This document shows positions 1 through 7,553 of a stretch of 64,000 nt of DNA, in pieces (position 1 is the stretch's first letter; the number at the start of each line of letters is the position of its first letter). Position numbers and translations under genes: made by a program. Origin of the DNA: JABIBT01 sp964471565 (GTDB taxonomy: Archaea > Nanobdellota > Nanobdellia > SCGC-AAA011-G17 > PNOQ01); NCBI GenBank assembly GCA_964471565.1, contig CAYYFK010000002.1, positions 1-64,000 on the forward strand, given 5' to 3'. The notes beneath the pieces are model-generated. The model did not search any database, had not been told where the DNA came from, and saw nothing but the letters and a program-made list of their open reading frames with translations.

Positions 1-214
1 GCAAAAATACTAACTCTTCCAAGAAATCAAACAACAGTCTTTCATAATTTCTTGCTTTTAATTTTATTTTATGTGTTTTTTCAGTTTTAACTTTAGTTGT
101 TTTACCCAAAATATTAAACATGGCAAGTGCAGAATTAGCAAAAACCTCGTCGATATCCCTACCAAAAGCTTGAAACTTTGCATCGGCTGTGTGTTCAAGA
201 TATTTATACTTCAT
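1..214 (-). CDS. Archease, partial (3' end outside window)
   Basis: Only the N-terminal 71 residues are visible, starting at ATG 214-212 and running off the left edge. Archease is a small metal-binding protein that activates the RNA ligase RtcB, which joins tRNA exons after intron removal. The visible part has the family pattern: an EHTAD motif at residues 7-11, an aromatic 'AFG' strand, the helix ANSALAMF, and LLFDFLEEL before the edge. Archeases are about 140 aa, so roughly half is missing. It fits with the intron-containing tRNA-Arg elsewhere in the window. The family call is from motif recognition. Confidence 0.85.
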   Translation of the reverse strand, partial: MKYKYLEHTADAKFQAFGRDIDEVFANSALAMFNILGKTTKVKTEKTHKIKLKARNYERLLFDFLEELVFL

Positions 215-264
215 ATCTCTTTTATTTTTTAATTCATTTAAAAGTTTTTTCAAAAAAGAAAAAG

Positions 265-273
265 CTTATAAAT
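265..273 (+). promoter_or_regulatory. TATA box of the lysine-repeat gene
   Basis: An archaeal TATA-like box (cttataaat) lies about 70 nt before the ATG at 336. Transcription would start near 293, giving a leader of about 40 nt. That leader carries a strong Shine-Dalgarno sequence (aggaggtg, 321-328). Confidence 0.5.
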
Positions 274-335
274 CAGTTTTGTTAAAATTAACACAAATCA
301 GAATAATCTACTTAAAAAAAAGGAGGTGCTTATTC

Positions 336-593
336 ATGGTTAAAAGAAAAAAAGCTGTCAAGAAAAAAGTAACAAAGAAAAAACCAGCAAAAAAGAAAGC
401 TGTCAAGAAAAAAGTAACAAAGAAAAAACCGGTAAAGAAAAAAGCTGTCAAGAAAAAGGTAACTAAAAAGAAACCTGTTAAGAAAAAAGCAGTTAAAAAG
501 AAAAAACCGGTAAAGAAAAAAAAGGCGGTTAAGAAAAAAGTAACAAAGAAAAAACCGGCTAAGAAAAAAGCAACCAAAAAGAGGAAAAGATAA
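336..593 (+). CDS. Lysine-repeat, histone H1-tail-like basic protein
   Basis: An 85-aa protein made almost only of Lys, Val, Ala, Thr and Pro. It is built from imperfect repeats of the type KKKAVKKKVTKKKP repeated about six times and ends KKRKR. An ATG start at 336 is chosen over the longer upstream reading frame because aggaggtg lies 8 nt before it. Composition resembles the AKP-rich tails of eukaryotic and bacterial H1-like proteins, which bind DNA non-specifically and compact it. A nucleoid-binding role is therefore inferred. Alternatively it could bind RNA or polyphosphate. The repeats are also visible in the DNA, so copy number could vary between strains. Confidence 0.7.
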   Translation: MVKRKKAVKKKVTKKKPAKKKAVKKKVTKKKPVKKKAVKKKVTKKKPVKKKAVKKKKPVKKKKAVKKKVTKKKPAKKKATKKRKR

Positions 594-637
594 ACCCTCT
601 ATTTTTTTATTTAATTAATTTCTATTTTTTTATTATA
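594..637 (+). terminator. T-rich terminator after the lysine-repeat gene
   Basis: Two poly-T tracts directly follow the stop codon. This is the usual form of archaeal intrinsic termination, with no hairpin needed. Confidence 0.5.
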
Positions 638-644
638 AAAGAAG

Positions 645-755
645 TCATTTAACTTTTTCATTAGCTCTATCCTTGCCACCCTTCTTGTAAATTCTTTGTC
701 GTCTTTTCATTTTTTTGTCTTTTTTGGATTTTCTTCCAGAATCAACATTTGCCAT
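645..755 (-). CDS. 36-aa basic peptide downstream of thioredoxin
   Basis: A small reading frame starting at ATG 755-753, one base after the thioredoxin stop, with a TGA stop at 647-645. The product is 36 aa, rich in Lys and Arg (SGRKSKKDKKMKRRQRIYKK in the middle). The close spacing suggests it is the last gene of the redox operon. I do not recognise a family. It looks like a nucleic-acid-binding or ribosome-associated microprotein, but that is inference only. Confidence 0.45.
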   Translation of the reverse strand: MANVDSGRKSKKDKKMKRRQRIYKKGGKDRANEKVK

Positions 756-756
756 T

Positions 757-1116
757 TTATTTGTCTCCAAACAAAAGCTCTTTAATCAGCTTTTCCATTT
801 CATCTTTAGATCTTCCACCTGTAATCATTGTTGGTTTTCCTTTTGAAGGAATAAATAGTAGAGAAGGAATGCTCATCACACCAAAAGATCCGCTCAACTC
901 GGGCTCATCTTGGGTATCAATCTTATAAATATCTATTTTCCCAGAATAATCCTTGGCCAATTCATCAATTATTGGGGAAAGCATTTTACAAGGCCCACAC
1001 CAATCTGCATAAAAATCAATTATGGATGGTTTGTCTCCATTATATTTCCATTCTTTATTCACAGAATAGTCAAAAATCTTTTCTCTAAATGATTCCTTTG
1101 TTAATTTTTTTACCAT
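757..1116 (-). CDS. trxA: Thioredoxin
   Basis: A 119-aa thioredoxin, a general protein disulfide reductase in the cytosol. The active site WCGPC is at residues 39-43 and the conserved cis-proline is at 84 (SIPSLLF). The ATG at 1116 is preferred because the longer in-frame extension overlaps trxB and has no thioredoxin-like sequence. The gene follows trxB by 4 nt, so reductase and substrate are co-expressed. Electrons would flow from NADPH through TrxB to this protein. Length is normal for the family. Confidence 0.95.
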   Translation of the reverse strand: MVKKLTKESFREKIFDYSVNKEWKYNGDKPSIIDFYADWCGPCKMLSPIIDELAKDYSGKIDIYKIDTQDEPELSGSFGVMSIPSLLFIPSKGKPTMITGGRSKDEMEKLIKELLFGDK

Positions 1117-1120
1117 TTTA

Positions 1121-2056
1121 TTATTTCCAATCTGTTGCGATTTCCTCCCCTTTAATATATTTATATGATTCCAATCCGGCCTTTGCTCCTTCTCCAGCAG
1201 AAATAACCGTTTGCTTGTAGGGAACGGTTGAAACATCTCCTGCTGCAAAAAAGCCAGGTTGAGATGTTCTACATCTATCATCAATTATTATTTCGTTCAA
1301 TTTATTTCTTTTAACAAGATGTTTAATCCAATCTGTATCCAACTCATAGCCAATTTCTACGAAAACACCATCAACTGCGAGTTCTTTTTTTTCTTTTGTT
1401 TTATTCTCTTCAATAGTAAGAGATTTAACAAATTTGTCTCCTTTAATCTCTAGAGGGATATTGTTAGTTAGGATTTCAACATTTTTTAATTTTTTAACTT
1501 TTTCAACTGTGATTTCATCGGCCCTAAAATCTTCTCTCCGGTGAGTTAAGTAAACCTTTTTGGCTATTTTACCCAATAATTCGGCGGCCTCAAGAGCAGA
1601 ATTTCCTCCTCCAACAACAGAAACATTCTTATCGTGAAAAAATGGAGCATCACATGTAGCACAAGTACTAACTCCCTTGCCAAAAAATTTATCTTCTCCT
1701 GGGATGTCAAGTCTTCTGGCTGTTTTTCCAGAACCAAGTATAACCGCCTTACTAGAATATATTTCTTTATCACTGGTTTCAATTTGGAATAAGTCTTTCT
1801 TTTTTTCTATCTTAGTAACTTTTTTTGTTATTAACTCTGCTCCAAATTTCTCTGCTTGAGATCTAAATTTGCTCATTAATTCTGGTCCAGGAATAAGTTC
1901 AAAACCAGGATAATTCTCAATATGGTCAGTCAATAAAGTTTGGCCTCCCCAATCTGGAGATAATATGGCTGTCTTTAATTTTTTTCTGCAAGTATATATC
2001 GCTGCCGTTAAACCAGCTGCTCCGCCACCAACTATTAAAACATCATATGATTTCAT
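1121..2056 (-). CDS. trxB: Thioredoxin reductase (NADPH, FAD)
   Basis: A 311-aa low-molecular-weight thioredoxin reductase. It has an N-terminal FAD-binding GGGAAG (10-15), the redox-active CATC pair (C132, C135), an NAD(P)-binding GGGNSA (149-154), and the C-terminal FAD motif with GFFAAGDV. It reduces TrxA using NADPH. Its ATG overlaps the stop of the upstream dehydrogenase gene by 4 nt (ATGA), which implies translational coupling. The operon also holds a glutaredoxin-like protein and an ArsR-type regulator. Confidence 0.95.
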   Translation of the reverse strand: MKSYDVLIVGGGAAGLTAAIYTCRKKLKTAILSPDWGGQTLLTDHIENYPGFELIPGPELMSKFRSQAEKFGAELITKKVTKIEKKKDLFQIETSDKEIYSSKAVILGSGKTARRLDIPGEDKFFGKGVSTCATCDAPFFHDKNVSVVGGGNSALEAAELLGKIAKKVYLTHRREDFRADEITVEKVKKLKNVEILTNNIPLEIKGDKFVKSLTIEENKTKEKKELAVDGVFVEIGYELDTDWIKHLVKRNKLNEIIIDDRCRTSQPGFFAAGDVSTVPYKQTVISAGEGAKAGLESYKYIKGEEIATDWK

Positions 2057-3138
2057 TTTTTTCTTTCCTCCACTCTTTTTACAGCAATTTCCATCGCTGC
2101 CTTTCTTGGTGAAATATTTTTTTTCTTTGATTTATCTAACATCTCTTTTGTATTTTCAGTTATATTCTTTTCCACTAACTTGAACATTTCTTCAGCAGTT
2201 CCATTTATAGTTTCAACATAAGAACTGATTACTCCTCCAGCATTAGCTACAAAGTCTGGAATAACTAAAATTCCTTTTCCATGGAACCCCTCTTCAATCT
2301 CTTCAGACATTGCTATATTGCTCCCACAAACAACTAATTTAGCTTTTACAGAATCTTTGTTATTTTCATTAATTAAATCTGGGATTGCTGCAGGAACTAA
2401 GATATCTACATCTAATGAAACAATCTCTTCAGATTTCAATTTTTTTCCACCAGTGTAGTTTACTACGGAACCAGTTTCTCCCTTAATTCGCATTAATTCT
2501 TTATAATTTAATCCTTCTTCACTAAAGATGGTTCCTTTTGAATCTGAAACAGCAACAACGCTTATTCCTTTTTCTTCCAAAAATTTCATAACAAAAGTTC
2601 CAACATTTCCAAAACCCTCTATTGCAACTTTAGGATTTTTTAGATCAATATAATTAAAAGCAGTCAATAGGGCCTGATAGGTTCCAAAACCAGTACTTCC
2701 TAATTCATGAGGCAATCCTCCAAGCTCCTTAGGTTTTCCAGTAGCCGAATTTTTATTACCATTTGCCTCAACTAAAACTTGCATTTCATGTTCTGCCATA
2801 TTCATATCTGGTCCAGCGATATATTCAGAAGGTGCTAAATTTTTTAGAGATTTTCCAAATGAAGCAACAATACTATCTTTTTGTTCTTGAGTTAATTCCT
2901 TATCATTTGCAATTATGCCAGACTTTGCACCACCAAATGGAATTCCAGCCAGAGCATTTTTCCAAGTCATGGTCTCTGCCAATTTATAAACTTCTTCAAC
3001 ATCTACAGAGGAAGTCATTCTTATTCCTCCTTTACCAGGGCCCAAATTAGTATTATGGATTACAGTAATCCCTTTCATTCCAGTCTCAGGATCATAAACC
3101 TGAATAATTTTCTCAGGCCCAAATTTATCATATTTCAT
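2053..3138 (-). CDS. gdhA: Glu/Leu/Phe/Val dehydrogenase family enzyme (probable glutamate dehydrogenase)
   Basis: A 361-aa amino-acid dehydrogenase. The substrate/catalytic segment is IPFGGAKSGI (66-75, Lys72), followed by GPDMNM (109-114), HELGSTGFG, and a Rossmann motif GFGNVG (175-180). The reaction is reversible oxidative deamination, normally of glutamate, with NAD(P). At 361 aa it is shorter than typical hexameric GDH (about 410-420) and nearer leucine dehydrogenase, so the exact substrate is uncertain. Its position between glutaredoxin and TrxB suggests it may feed reducing equivalents into the thioredoxin system. That link is inference. Confidence 0.85.
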   Translation of the reverse strand: MKYDKFGPEKIIQVYDPETGMKGITVIHNTNLGPGKGGIRMTSSVDVEEVYKLAETMTWKNALAGIPFGGAKSGIIANDKELTQEQKDSIVASFGKSLKNLAPSEYIAGPDMNMAEHEMQVLVEANGNKNSATGKPKELGGLPHELGSTGFGTYQALLTAFNYIDLKNPKVAIEGFGNVGTFVMKFLEEKGISVVAVSDSKGTIFSEEGLNYKELMRIKGETGSVVNYTGGKKLKSEEIVSLDVDILVPAAIPDLINENNKDSVKAKLVVCGSNIAMSEEIEEGFHGKGILVIPDFVANAGGVISSYVETINGTAEEMFKLVEKNITENTKEMLDKSKKKNISPRKAAMEIAVKRVEERKK

Positions 3139-3140
3139 TT

Positions 3141-3392
3141 TTACTCCTTTACAATTTCCTTTTCTTTTAAAAGGGCATCAATTTTCTCCTTGTTGAAACC
3201 AATTACAATTTTTTCACCTATTTCTAAAACAGGTACTCCCATTTGTCCAGATTTTTCAACCATCTCTTGAGCCTTCTCCTTATTGCTTCCAACATCTATC
3301 TCTTCAAATTCTATTCCTTTCTCTTTCAAGTATTCTTTGACCATAACACAATATGGGCATGTTTCTGTTGAATATACTATTACTTTTTCCAT
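3141..3392 (-). CDS. Glutaredoxin-like (NrdH-type) thiol oxidoreductase
   Basis: An 83-aa glutaredoxin-fold protein with the CPYC active site at residues 12-15 and the cis-proline motif GVPVLE near 53-58. Proteins of this size are reduced by glutathione or, for NrdH types, directly by thioredoxin reductase. Because trxB is in the same operon and archaea usually lack glutathione, reduction by TrxB is the more likely route (inference). It starts 9 nt after the ArsR-type gene stop. Confidence 0.9.
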   Translation of the reverse strand: MEKVIVYSTETCPYCVMVKEYLKEKGIEFEEIDVGSNKEKAQEMVEKSGQMGVPVLEIGEKIVIGFNKEKIDALLKEKEIVKE

Positions 3393-3401
3393 TTTTCCCT
3401 C

Positions 3402-3692
3402 CTAGCAAGTACATGTTTTATACTTTCTTAAATGTTTTTTCACATCATTAAGAATGGGATCAATTGTATCTTTGTTTAATGAATATATCCTCTGTTTTCC
3501 TTCTTTTTCCATTGTAACAAAACCATTTCTCTCTAAACATTGAAGATTATGACTAACCCTGCTTTGTTCCATTCTTAATTCTTTTGTGATTTGACTAACA
3601 TTTTTAGAGTTTTCCTTTAAACATAATACAATACTCATTCTTGTTTCATTGCATAATGTTTTAAAAAAACCAATATATGTTAAATCAATCAT
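3402..3692 (-). CDS. ArsR-family winged-helix regulator of the redox operon
   Basis: A 96-aa winged helix-turn-helix protein. The recognition helix is around residues 43-53 (QSRVSHNLQCL) and the wing around 58-70 (VTMEKEGKQRIY). Five cysteines (14, 24, 52, 94, 96) include a C-terminal CTC. ArsR proteins are metal- or redox-sensing dimeric repressors, so thiol oxidation or metal binding at these cysteines is a plausible signal. It is the first gene of an operon of thiol-redox genes. A 22-bp palindrome overlaps its start codon, suggesting autoregulation. The start is supported by a TATA box 25 nt upstream (leaderless). Confidence 0.85.
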   Translation of the reverse strand: MIDLTYIGFFKTLCNETRMSIVLCLKENSKNVSQITKELRMEQSRVSHNLQCLERNGFVTMEKEGKQRIYSLNKDTIDPILNDVKKHLRKYKTCTC

Positions 3693-3711
3693 ATGATAAG
3701 AACATCATATG
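3690..3711 (-). promoter_or_regulatory. Palindromic operator overlapping the redox-operon start
   Basis: A perfect 8-bp inverted repeat, CATATGAT and ATCATATG, with a 6-nt spacer. It fills the space between the TATA box and the start codon, and the first ATG is inside its left arm. A dimeric regulator bound here would block initiation. The adjacent ArsR-type protein is the obvious candidate. Confidence 0.7.
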
Positions 3712-3722
3712 TTATATATAAA
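3712..3722 (-). promoter_or_regulatory. TATA box of the redox operon
   Basis: TTTATATATAA on the minus strand, directly upstream of the palindrome. Predicted initiation about 25 nt downstream coincides with the ATG of the regulator gene, so the transcript would be leaderless. Confidence 0.65.
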
Positions 3723-3733
3723 GCTTTCTAAAA

Positions 3734-5188
3734 TTATTTAATTTTTCCAAAAGCCAAATCCCCAGACAGTAAGTCTCTCATGATATTTTTTAACTCAGAA
3801 ATTTTAACTCTGACTTGGCTCATTGTAGAAATTTCTCTTATTGTAACATCTTTATTTTTCAGAGAATCATGATCAACAGTAATACAAAAACTAGTTCCAA
3901 CCTCATCCATTCGCCTATATCTCCTACCAATGCTACCAGAACTATCATAAACACAAACAAATTCTTTATCTAACTCATCAAAAACATCCTTTGCTAAACC
4001 ATCTATATTATCTTTTTTCATTAAAGGAAATACTGCCACATCAATTGGGGCCATTCCCTTTTCAAAACCCAGCCAATCTCTTTTTTTATCATCAATCAGG
4101 GAATTTTCTAATAAAGCATATGTGGTTCTTTCTAAACCAAATGCAATTTCTAAAATTGTAGGATATTCTCCAGATACATTCATCTTTGTTTTAGAAAATT
4201 CAGAATGTCTTTTTAAATCATAATCGGTTCTATCATGAACTCCACACAATTCAAACCAACCATATCTATCAGTATTAACCTCAATATCCCATGCATCATT
4301 TGCATAATGTACTAATTCGTGGGGATTGTGCTGTCTTATTCTAATTTTTTTCTCATCAAAGCCCATCCCCCTTACTAAATCATAAGCAACGTGAATCATA
4401 AATGCATAAGCTTCCTTCTTTAGATATTTTTTCTTTACAGTATCCCCAAGTTTAACTTTTTGTATCCTTTTAGAACCATATTTCATCAAAGGAAGACTAT
4501 TTTTTCCAAACTCTTTAAATTTTTCATAATTTTTTATTTGTTCCTTTAGAATAAATAATTGAGATTCCGCTTGAGTAAATTCTCTAGTTCTAAAAACTCC
4601 CTGTCTGGGACTAATTTCATTTCTATACGCCTTTCCAATTTGAAAAACTCCAAAGGGCAATTTCGTTCTAAAGAACCGATAGAATTCTGGAAAAAGTAGG
4701 TATGTTGTTGTAGCAGTTTCTGGTCTTAAAAATACCTCTTGATTTAAACCAACATTAGTTTTCATCATTAAATTACGTTTTTCAACATTATCAAAACTTC
4801 CCTTGCCACAAGCTGGACATTTTATTTTTCTCTTTTTTAGAAGTGCTTTTAATTTTTTAGGATCAAGATCTTCAACATCTTCCATTAAGTGATCTACTCT
4901 ATAAGCCGCTTCACATTTAGTGCAATAAGTAACATAATCAACTAACCCATCCATATGCCCAGAAGCTTCCCAGACTGCTCTTGGCATTACGCTAGGACAT
5001 TCAACTTCCCAGAAGCCAAAGCCCATAAATCCTTTCCTTAAAACATTCTCAACTTTATTTTTTAATAATTTTCCAAGAGGTCCCCAATCATAAAAACCAG
5101 CTAAGCCTCCGTTATATATATTTGGACTAGGTCCCCAAACGAAACCCCTTCTTTTTGCCAAATCTAAAACTTTATCATCAACTTTCAT
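3734..5188 (-). CDS. glyS: Glycyl-tRNA synthetase (archaeal/eukaryal dimeric type)
   Basis: A 484-aa class II synthetase that charges tRNA-Gly. The N terminus has GGLAGFYDWGP, a zinc ribbon with C89, C92, C124 and C127, RPETAT at 155-160, a motif-2 region around FRTREFTQAE, and a motif-3 GLERTTYALL. The C-terminal anticodon-binding domain contains SIGRRYRRMDEVGT. This is the alpha2 type found in archaea and eukaryotes, not the bacterial alpha2-beta2 type. Length is slightly short but complete. It has its own TATA box near 5210. Confidence 0.95.
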   Translation of the reverse strand: MKVDDKVLDLAKRRGFVWGPSPNIYNGGLAGFYDWGPLGKLLKNKVENVLRKGFMGFGFWEVECPSVMPRAVWEASGHMDGLVDYVTYCTKCEAAYRVDHLMEDVEDLDPKKLKALLKKRKIKCPACGKGSFDNVEKRNLMMKTNVGLNQEVFLRPETATTTYLLFPEFYRFFRTKLPFGVFQIGKAYRNEISPRQGVFRTREFTQAESQLFILKEQIKNYEKFKEFGKNSLPLMKYGSKRIQKVKLGDTVKKKYLKKEAYAFMIHVAYDLVRGMGFDEKKIRIRQHNPHELVHYANDAWDIEVNTDRYGWFELCGVHDRTDYDLKRHSEFSKTKMNVSGEYPTILEIAFGLERTTYALLENSLIDDKKRDWLGFEKGMAPIDVAVFPLMKKDNIDGLAKDVFDELDKEFVCVYDSSGSIGRRYRRMDEVGTSFCITVDHDSLKNKDVTIREISTMSQVRVKISELKNIMRDLLSGDLAFGKIK

Positions 5189-5225
5189 ATTTCTTTAGAA
5201 TTAGTATCATTTTTATAACTTTTGC

Positions 5226-5600
5226 TTAGAGTTCACTATCAATAATATTAGAAAGAGAAGATATTACTTTTTTTAGCAATAATTTGTTTTCAATAGAATC
5301 TCTTAAGATTTTTAAATTCTCTATAGATTCATCCAAACTTTTCCAAATTCTCTCTTGCCTTAAATCTCTTTTTTCAGCCCATTCTACATAGTCTCCATCA
5401 GCTTTAAAATCAAGGCAGGCCTTATCTTCAAATCCCTCTGGAACAGAGAAAACATAGACAGATTCATCAAATTCCCACCTTTCCTTTAATTTATAGCCAG
5501 TACGTATGCTTAGTAATTCAGAGATACCAGCCACACTAGAATATTTATCACTCGGACTAACTATAATCTCTCCAGCAGAGTATTCTGGAATATGGGCCAT
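5226..5600 (-). CDS. Hypothetical protein, 124 aa
   Basis: I do not recognise a family. The N-terminal half looks like a small alpha/beta domain (IIVSPSDKYSSVAGISELL) and the C-terminal third is a predicted helix or coiled coil (ESIENLKILRDSIENK). No signal peptide or membrane segment. It lies between glyS and the Dph2-like gene on the same strand with short gaps (37 and 24 nt), so co-transcription with the translation-related genes is possible. Confidence 0.6.
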   Translation of the reverse strand: MAHIPEYSAGEIIVSPSDKYSSVAGISELLSIRTGYKLKERWEFDESVYVFSVPEGFEDKACLDFKADGDYVEWAEKRDLRQERIWKSLDESIENLKILRDSIENKLLLKKVISSLSNIIDSEL

Positions 5601-5624
5601 AAAAAAGAGAGTGCAAAATTTCTT

Positions 5625-6281
5625 TTAAATCTTACTAATATCTCTTAAAGAAACAATACCTTTTCCTTCCAGTCTTGGGCAACAAGTATTAACCCATACT
5701 TCAATATCATTAAAATCTTCCAATCTATTTACATCTATTTCATTTGCAATAAAAACATAAGATTCTTTTCCACAAGTTTCTTTGAATTTTAGGGCAGCCT
5801 TTAATGAATTTTGTCCAGGCTTTGTAGAAACAATTATCCCAATCTTATCTGCCATTAAATATTTGGAAATTTTAGCTTTACGTCTTTTTTCCAATAATTC
5901 TAATTCTGATTCAGCAAATTTTGAAAATTTTTCAGTCACAGGATTCAAAAAATATAATTTCTTAATTTTAGTTGAATCTATTAATTCTAATGGATGAAAC
6001 TCTCCACTCCCGATAAATAAAAAAGCACCTACTTTGTCCTTTAATTGAATTGCTTTCCCAGCATTGCAACCAACCATTTGTCCAGCAATAAAAACCTTCT
6101 TTCCTTCCTTTTCTAAATATTTTTTAACATCATCTAAATATTTCACAAACTGAATAGAGGAAACCAGGCCAATACTTTTTTCTTTAATTTTTATTTTTTT
6201 TAAGGATTTATCTATATTAATCTCATCAACTTCGGCTGGTACAAAAACAGTCTTAATTCCTTGAATATTTCTTTCTTCCAT
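5625..6281 (-). CDS. Short Dph2-like protein (diphthamide synthesis family), lacking domain 1
   Basis: A 218-aa protein resembling the second and third domains of archaeal Dph2, the radical enzyme for the first step of diphthamide formation on elongation factor 2. Two of the three cluster cysteines are recognisable: GQMVGCNAG in the middle and WVNTCCPRL near the C terminus. Archaeal Dph2 is about 320-340 aa; here the N-terminal domain with the first cluster cysteine is absent, and no upstream reading frame supplies it. It may have an altered function. Its ATG overlaps the stop of the ZPR1 gene by 1 nt. Confidence 0.7.
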   Translation of the reverse strand: MEERNIQGIKTVFVPAEVDEINIDKSLKKIKIKEKSIGLVSSIQFVKYLDDVKKYLEKEGKKVFIAGQMVGCNAGKAIQLKDKVGAFLFIGSGEFHPLELIDSTKIKKLYFLNPVTEKFSKFAESELELLEKRRKAKISKYLMADKIGIIVSTKPGQNSLKAALKFKETCGKESYVFIANEIDVNRLEDFNDIEVWVNTCCPRLEGKGIVSLRDISKI

Positions 6282-6805
6282 TATTTTTTCTTAATCTTAC
6301 TAACTTCAGCTTTATCCGAAATTATAGCAGAGTTTCCAGAGGGATCCTCTATAACTATTTTCATAGGAAGATCCCCAAACTTTATTTTTCTTATTTTCTT
6401 CAATAAATTCTTAGCAGATTTCTTAACAGAGGGATCATCAGTATTATCTCTTTGTTCCTCAATCACTTTTTCAAATTTTTCAATAACTCCTTCAACATTA
6501 GAAATAAAACCGTCTGAACCTTCACCTGGCTCCATACTCATCCTCAAGGTAGGAACCTTAACCAAAGCATTGGATGATTTCACAACTCTAACTTTCATAT
6601 CTTCTTCAGAAGTTGTTTCAAATGTGACCTTTACAGGATCTTTCTCCTCAACAGCTTCAATATCTGCCTTAGAAAATCCACAATCTTCACAACAGATACT
6701 AAAAACAAAAGTTTTCCCAAAATAAGGAACATCTATTTCTTTTTCCATTAATGTTGCCTTTTTCTTCCCACAAACTGGGCAAGGCTGATTTTTTAATTCA
6801 TCCAT
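6281..6805 (-). CDS. zpr1: ZPR1-family zinc-finger protein
   Basis: A 174-aa protein with a single ZPR1 module. The zinc site is C9-x2-C12 and C39-x2-C42 (CPVCG and CEDCGF), followed by a beta-rich domain with TLRMSMEPGEGSDG and a C-terminal region with IVIEDPSGNSAI. Eukaryotic ZPR1 has two such modules and assists folding of elongation factor 1A; archaeal proteins have one. Coupling to the Dph2-like gene suggests a small unit devoted to elongation factor maturation (inference). Confidence 0.85.
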   Translation of the reverse strand: MDELKNQPCPVCGKKKATLMEKEIDVPYFGKTFVFSICCEDCGFSKADIEAVEEKDPVKVTFETTSEEDMKVRVVKSSNALVKVPTLRMSMEPGEGSDGFISNVEGVIEKFEKVIEEQRDNTDDPSVKKSAKNLLKKIRKIKFGDLPMKIVIEDPSGNSAIISDKAEVSKIKKK

Positions 6806-6839
6806 AAAAAGAAAGAATAGAAAATGTTTATAAAATTAT

Positions 6840-7253
6840 TTATTCTTCACTTATCATATCTTCAGGAGTACTTTCTACATGGCTACCTGTTCTGTAAACT
6901 CCTGCGAAACCAGGTGTAACAACAATCCAGTCTTCTCCGAAGCCAGCAATATCTCCTTCAATTGCATCACAAGTCTTTTTTAGCTTGTTTATAGCTCTTT
7001 TTAGTTCTACAGGGTCTCTTTCACGCAAAGGTTTTATATTAACTAAACTGATAGTATACCCCTCTCTCAAAGAATCTAAAACTGGTTTTATATCAGTAAA
7101 ATCATCAAGCGTAAAAGGCCTAACAACAATCTTTGCCTTAGGATCTTTTGAAGCGGCAGTCTCTAACTGAACATAATCCTCATTGAATTCATCAGGAAAC
7201 TCCTCCTCATATCCTCCTCCCGTTGTCTTAAATTTTGAAAAAAATTCCTTCAT
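6840..7253 (-). CDS. sepF: SepF-like cell division protein
   Basis: A 137-aa SepF/DUF552 protein, the membrane anchor for FtsZ in archaea. The N terminus (MKEFFSKF) resembles the amphipathic membrane-targeting helix, followed by an acidic linker. The core domain (about 42-125) contains VVRPFTLDDF, SLVNIKPL, and a terminal strand VVTPGF. FtsZ is encoded about 4 kb away, so both partners are present. Confidence 0.85.
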   Translation of the reverse strand: MKEFFSKFKTTGGGYEEEFPDEFNEDYVQLETAASKDPKAKIVVRPFTLDDFTDIKPVLDSLREGYTISLVNIKPLRERDPVELKRAINKLKKTCDAIEGDIAGFGEDWIVVTPGFAGVYRTGSHVESTPEDMISEE

Positions 7254-7298
7254 TTTTACCTCTTTTGATGGGTAGCTAATTAAAATTTATAAAGATTT

Positions 7299-7553
7299 CT
7301 ATTGTGGAATGCTCTCTAATTTACTCACTATATCCCAAATCTGTGTTTTTATATGGATTGGGATATTGGCATCCTCACTTAACTCATCAAGATCCTGCAA
7401 TGATCTATCAACCCTTAGAGAGACAGCACCCTCATTATTAACTAAATTATCATAAACTTCTCTTAATTTACACTTAACAACCTTTGGAGAATTCTCATCA
7501 CTATTCAACTCATCTAACAATTCAATAATCTCACTAAATAATTCATTTGTCAT
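7299..7553 (-). CDS. UPF0147 family protein
   Basis: An 84-aa all-helical protein matching the small archaeal UPF0147 family by its DELNSDENSPK and LDELSEDANIP segments. The function is unknown. It overlaps the prefoldin beta gene by 11 nt and so is probably translated from the same message. The start is the ATG at 7553. Confidence 0.75.
   Translation of the reverse strand: MTNELFSEIIELLDELNSDENSPKVVKCKLREVYDNLVNNEGAVSLRVDRSLQDLDELSEDANIPIHIKTQIWDIVSKLESIPQ

Noticed and set aside
308..577. Minus-strand hydrophobic frame opposite the lysine-repeat gene
   Set aside because: It is the complement of Lys codons (Phe/Leu runs), with no ribosome site or promoter; an artefact of the repeat.
336..593. 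Direct repeats resembling a CRISPR array
   Set aside because: Repeats are in-frame codons of one protein and there are no unique spacers.
1117..1284. N-terminal extension of the thioredoxin frame
   Set aside because: It lies inside trxB in another frame, and the family-length protein starts at 1116.
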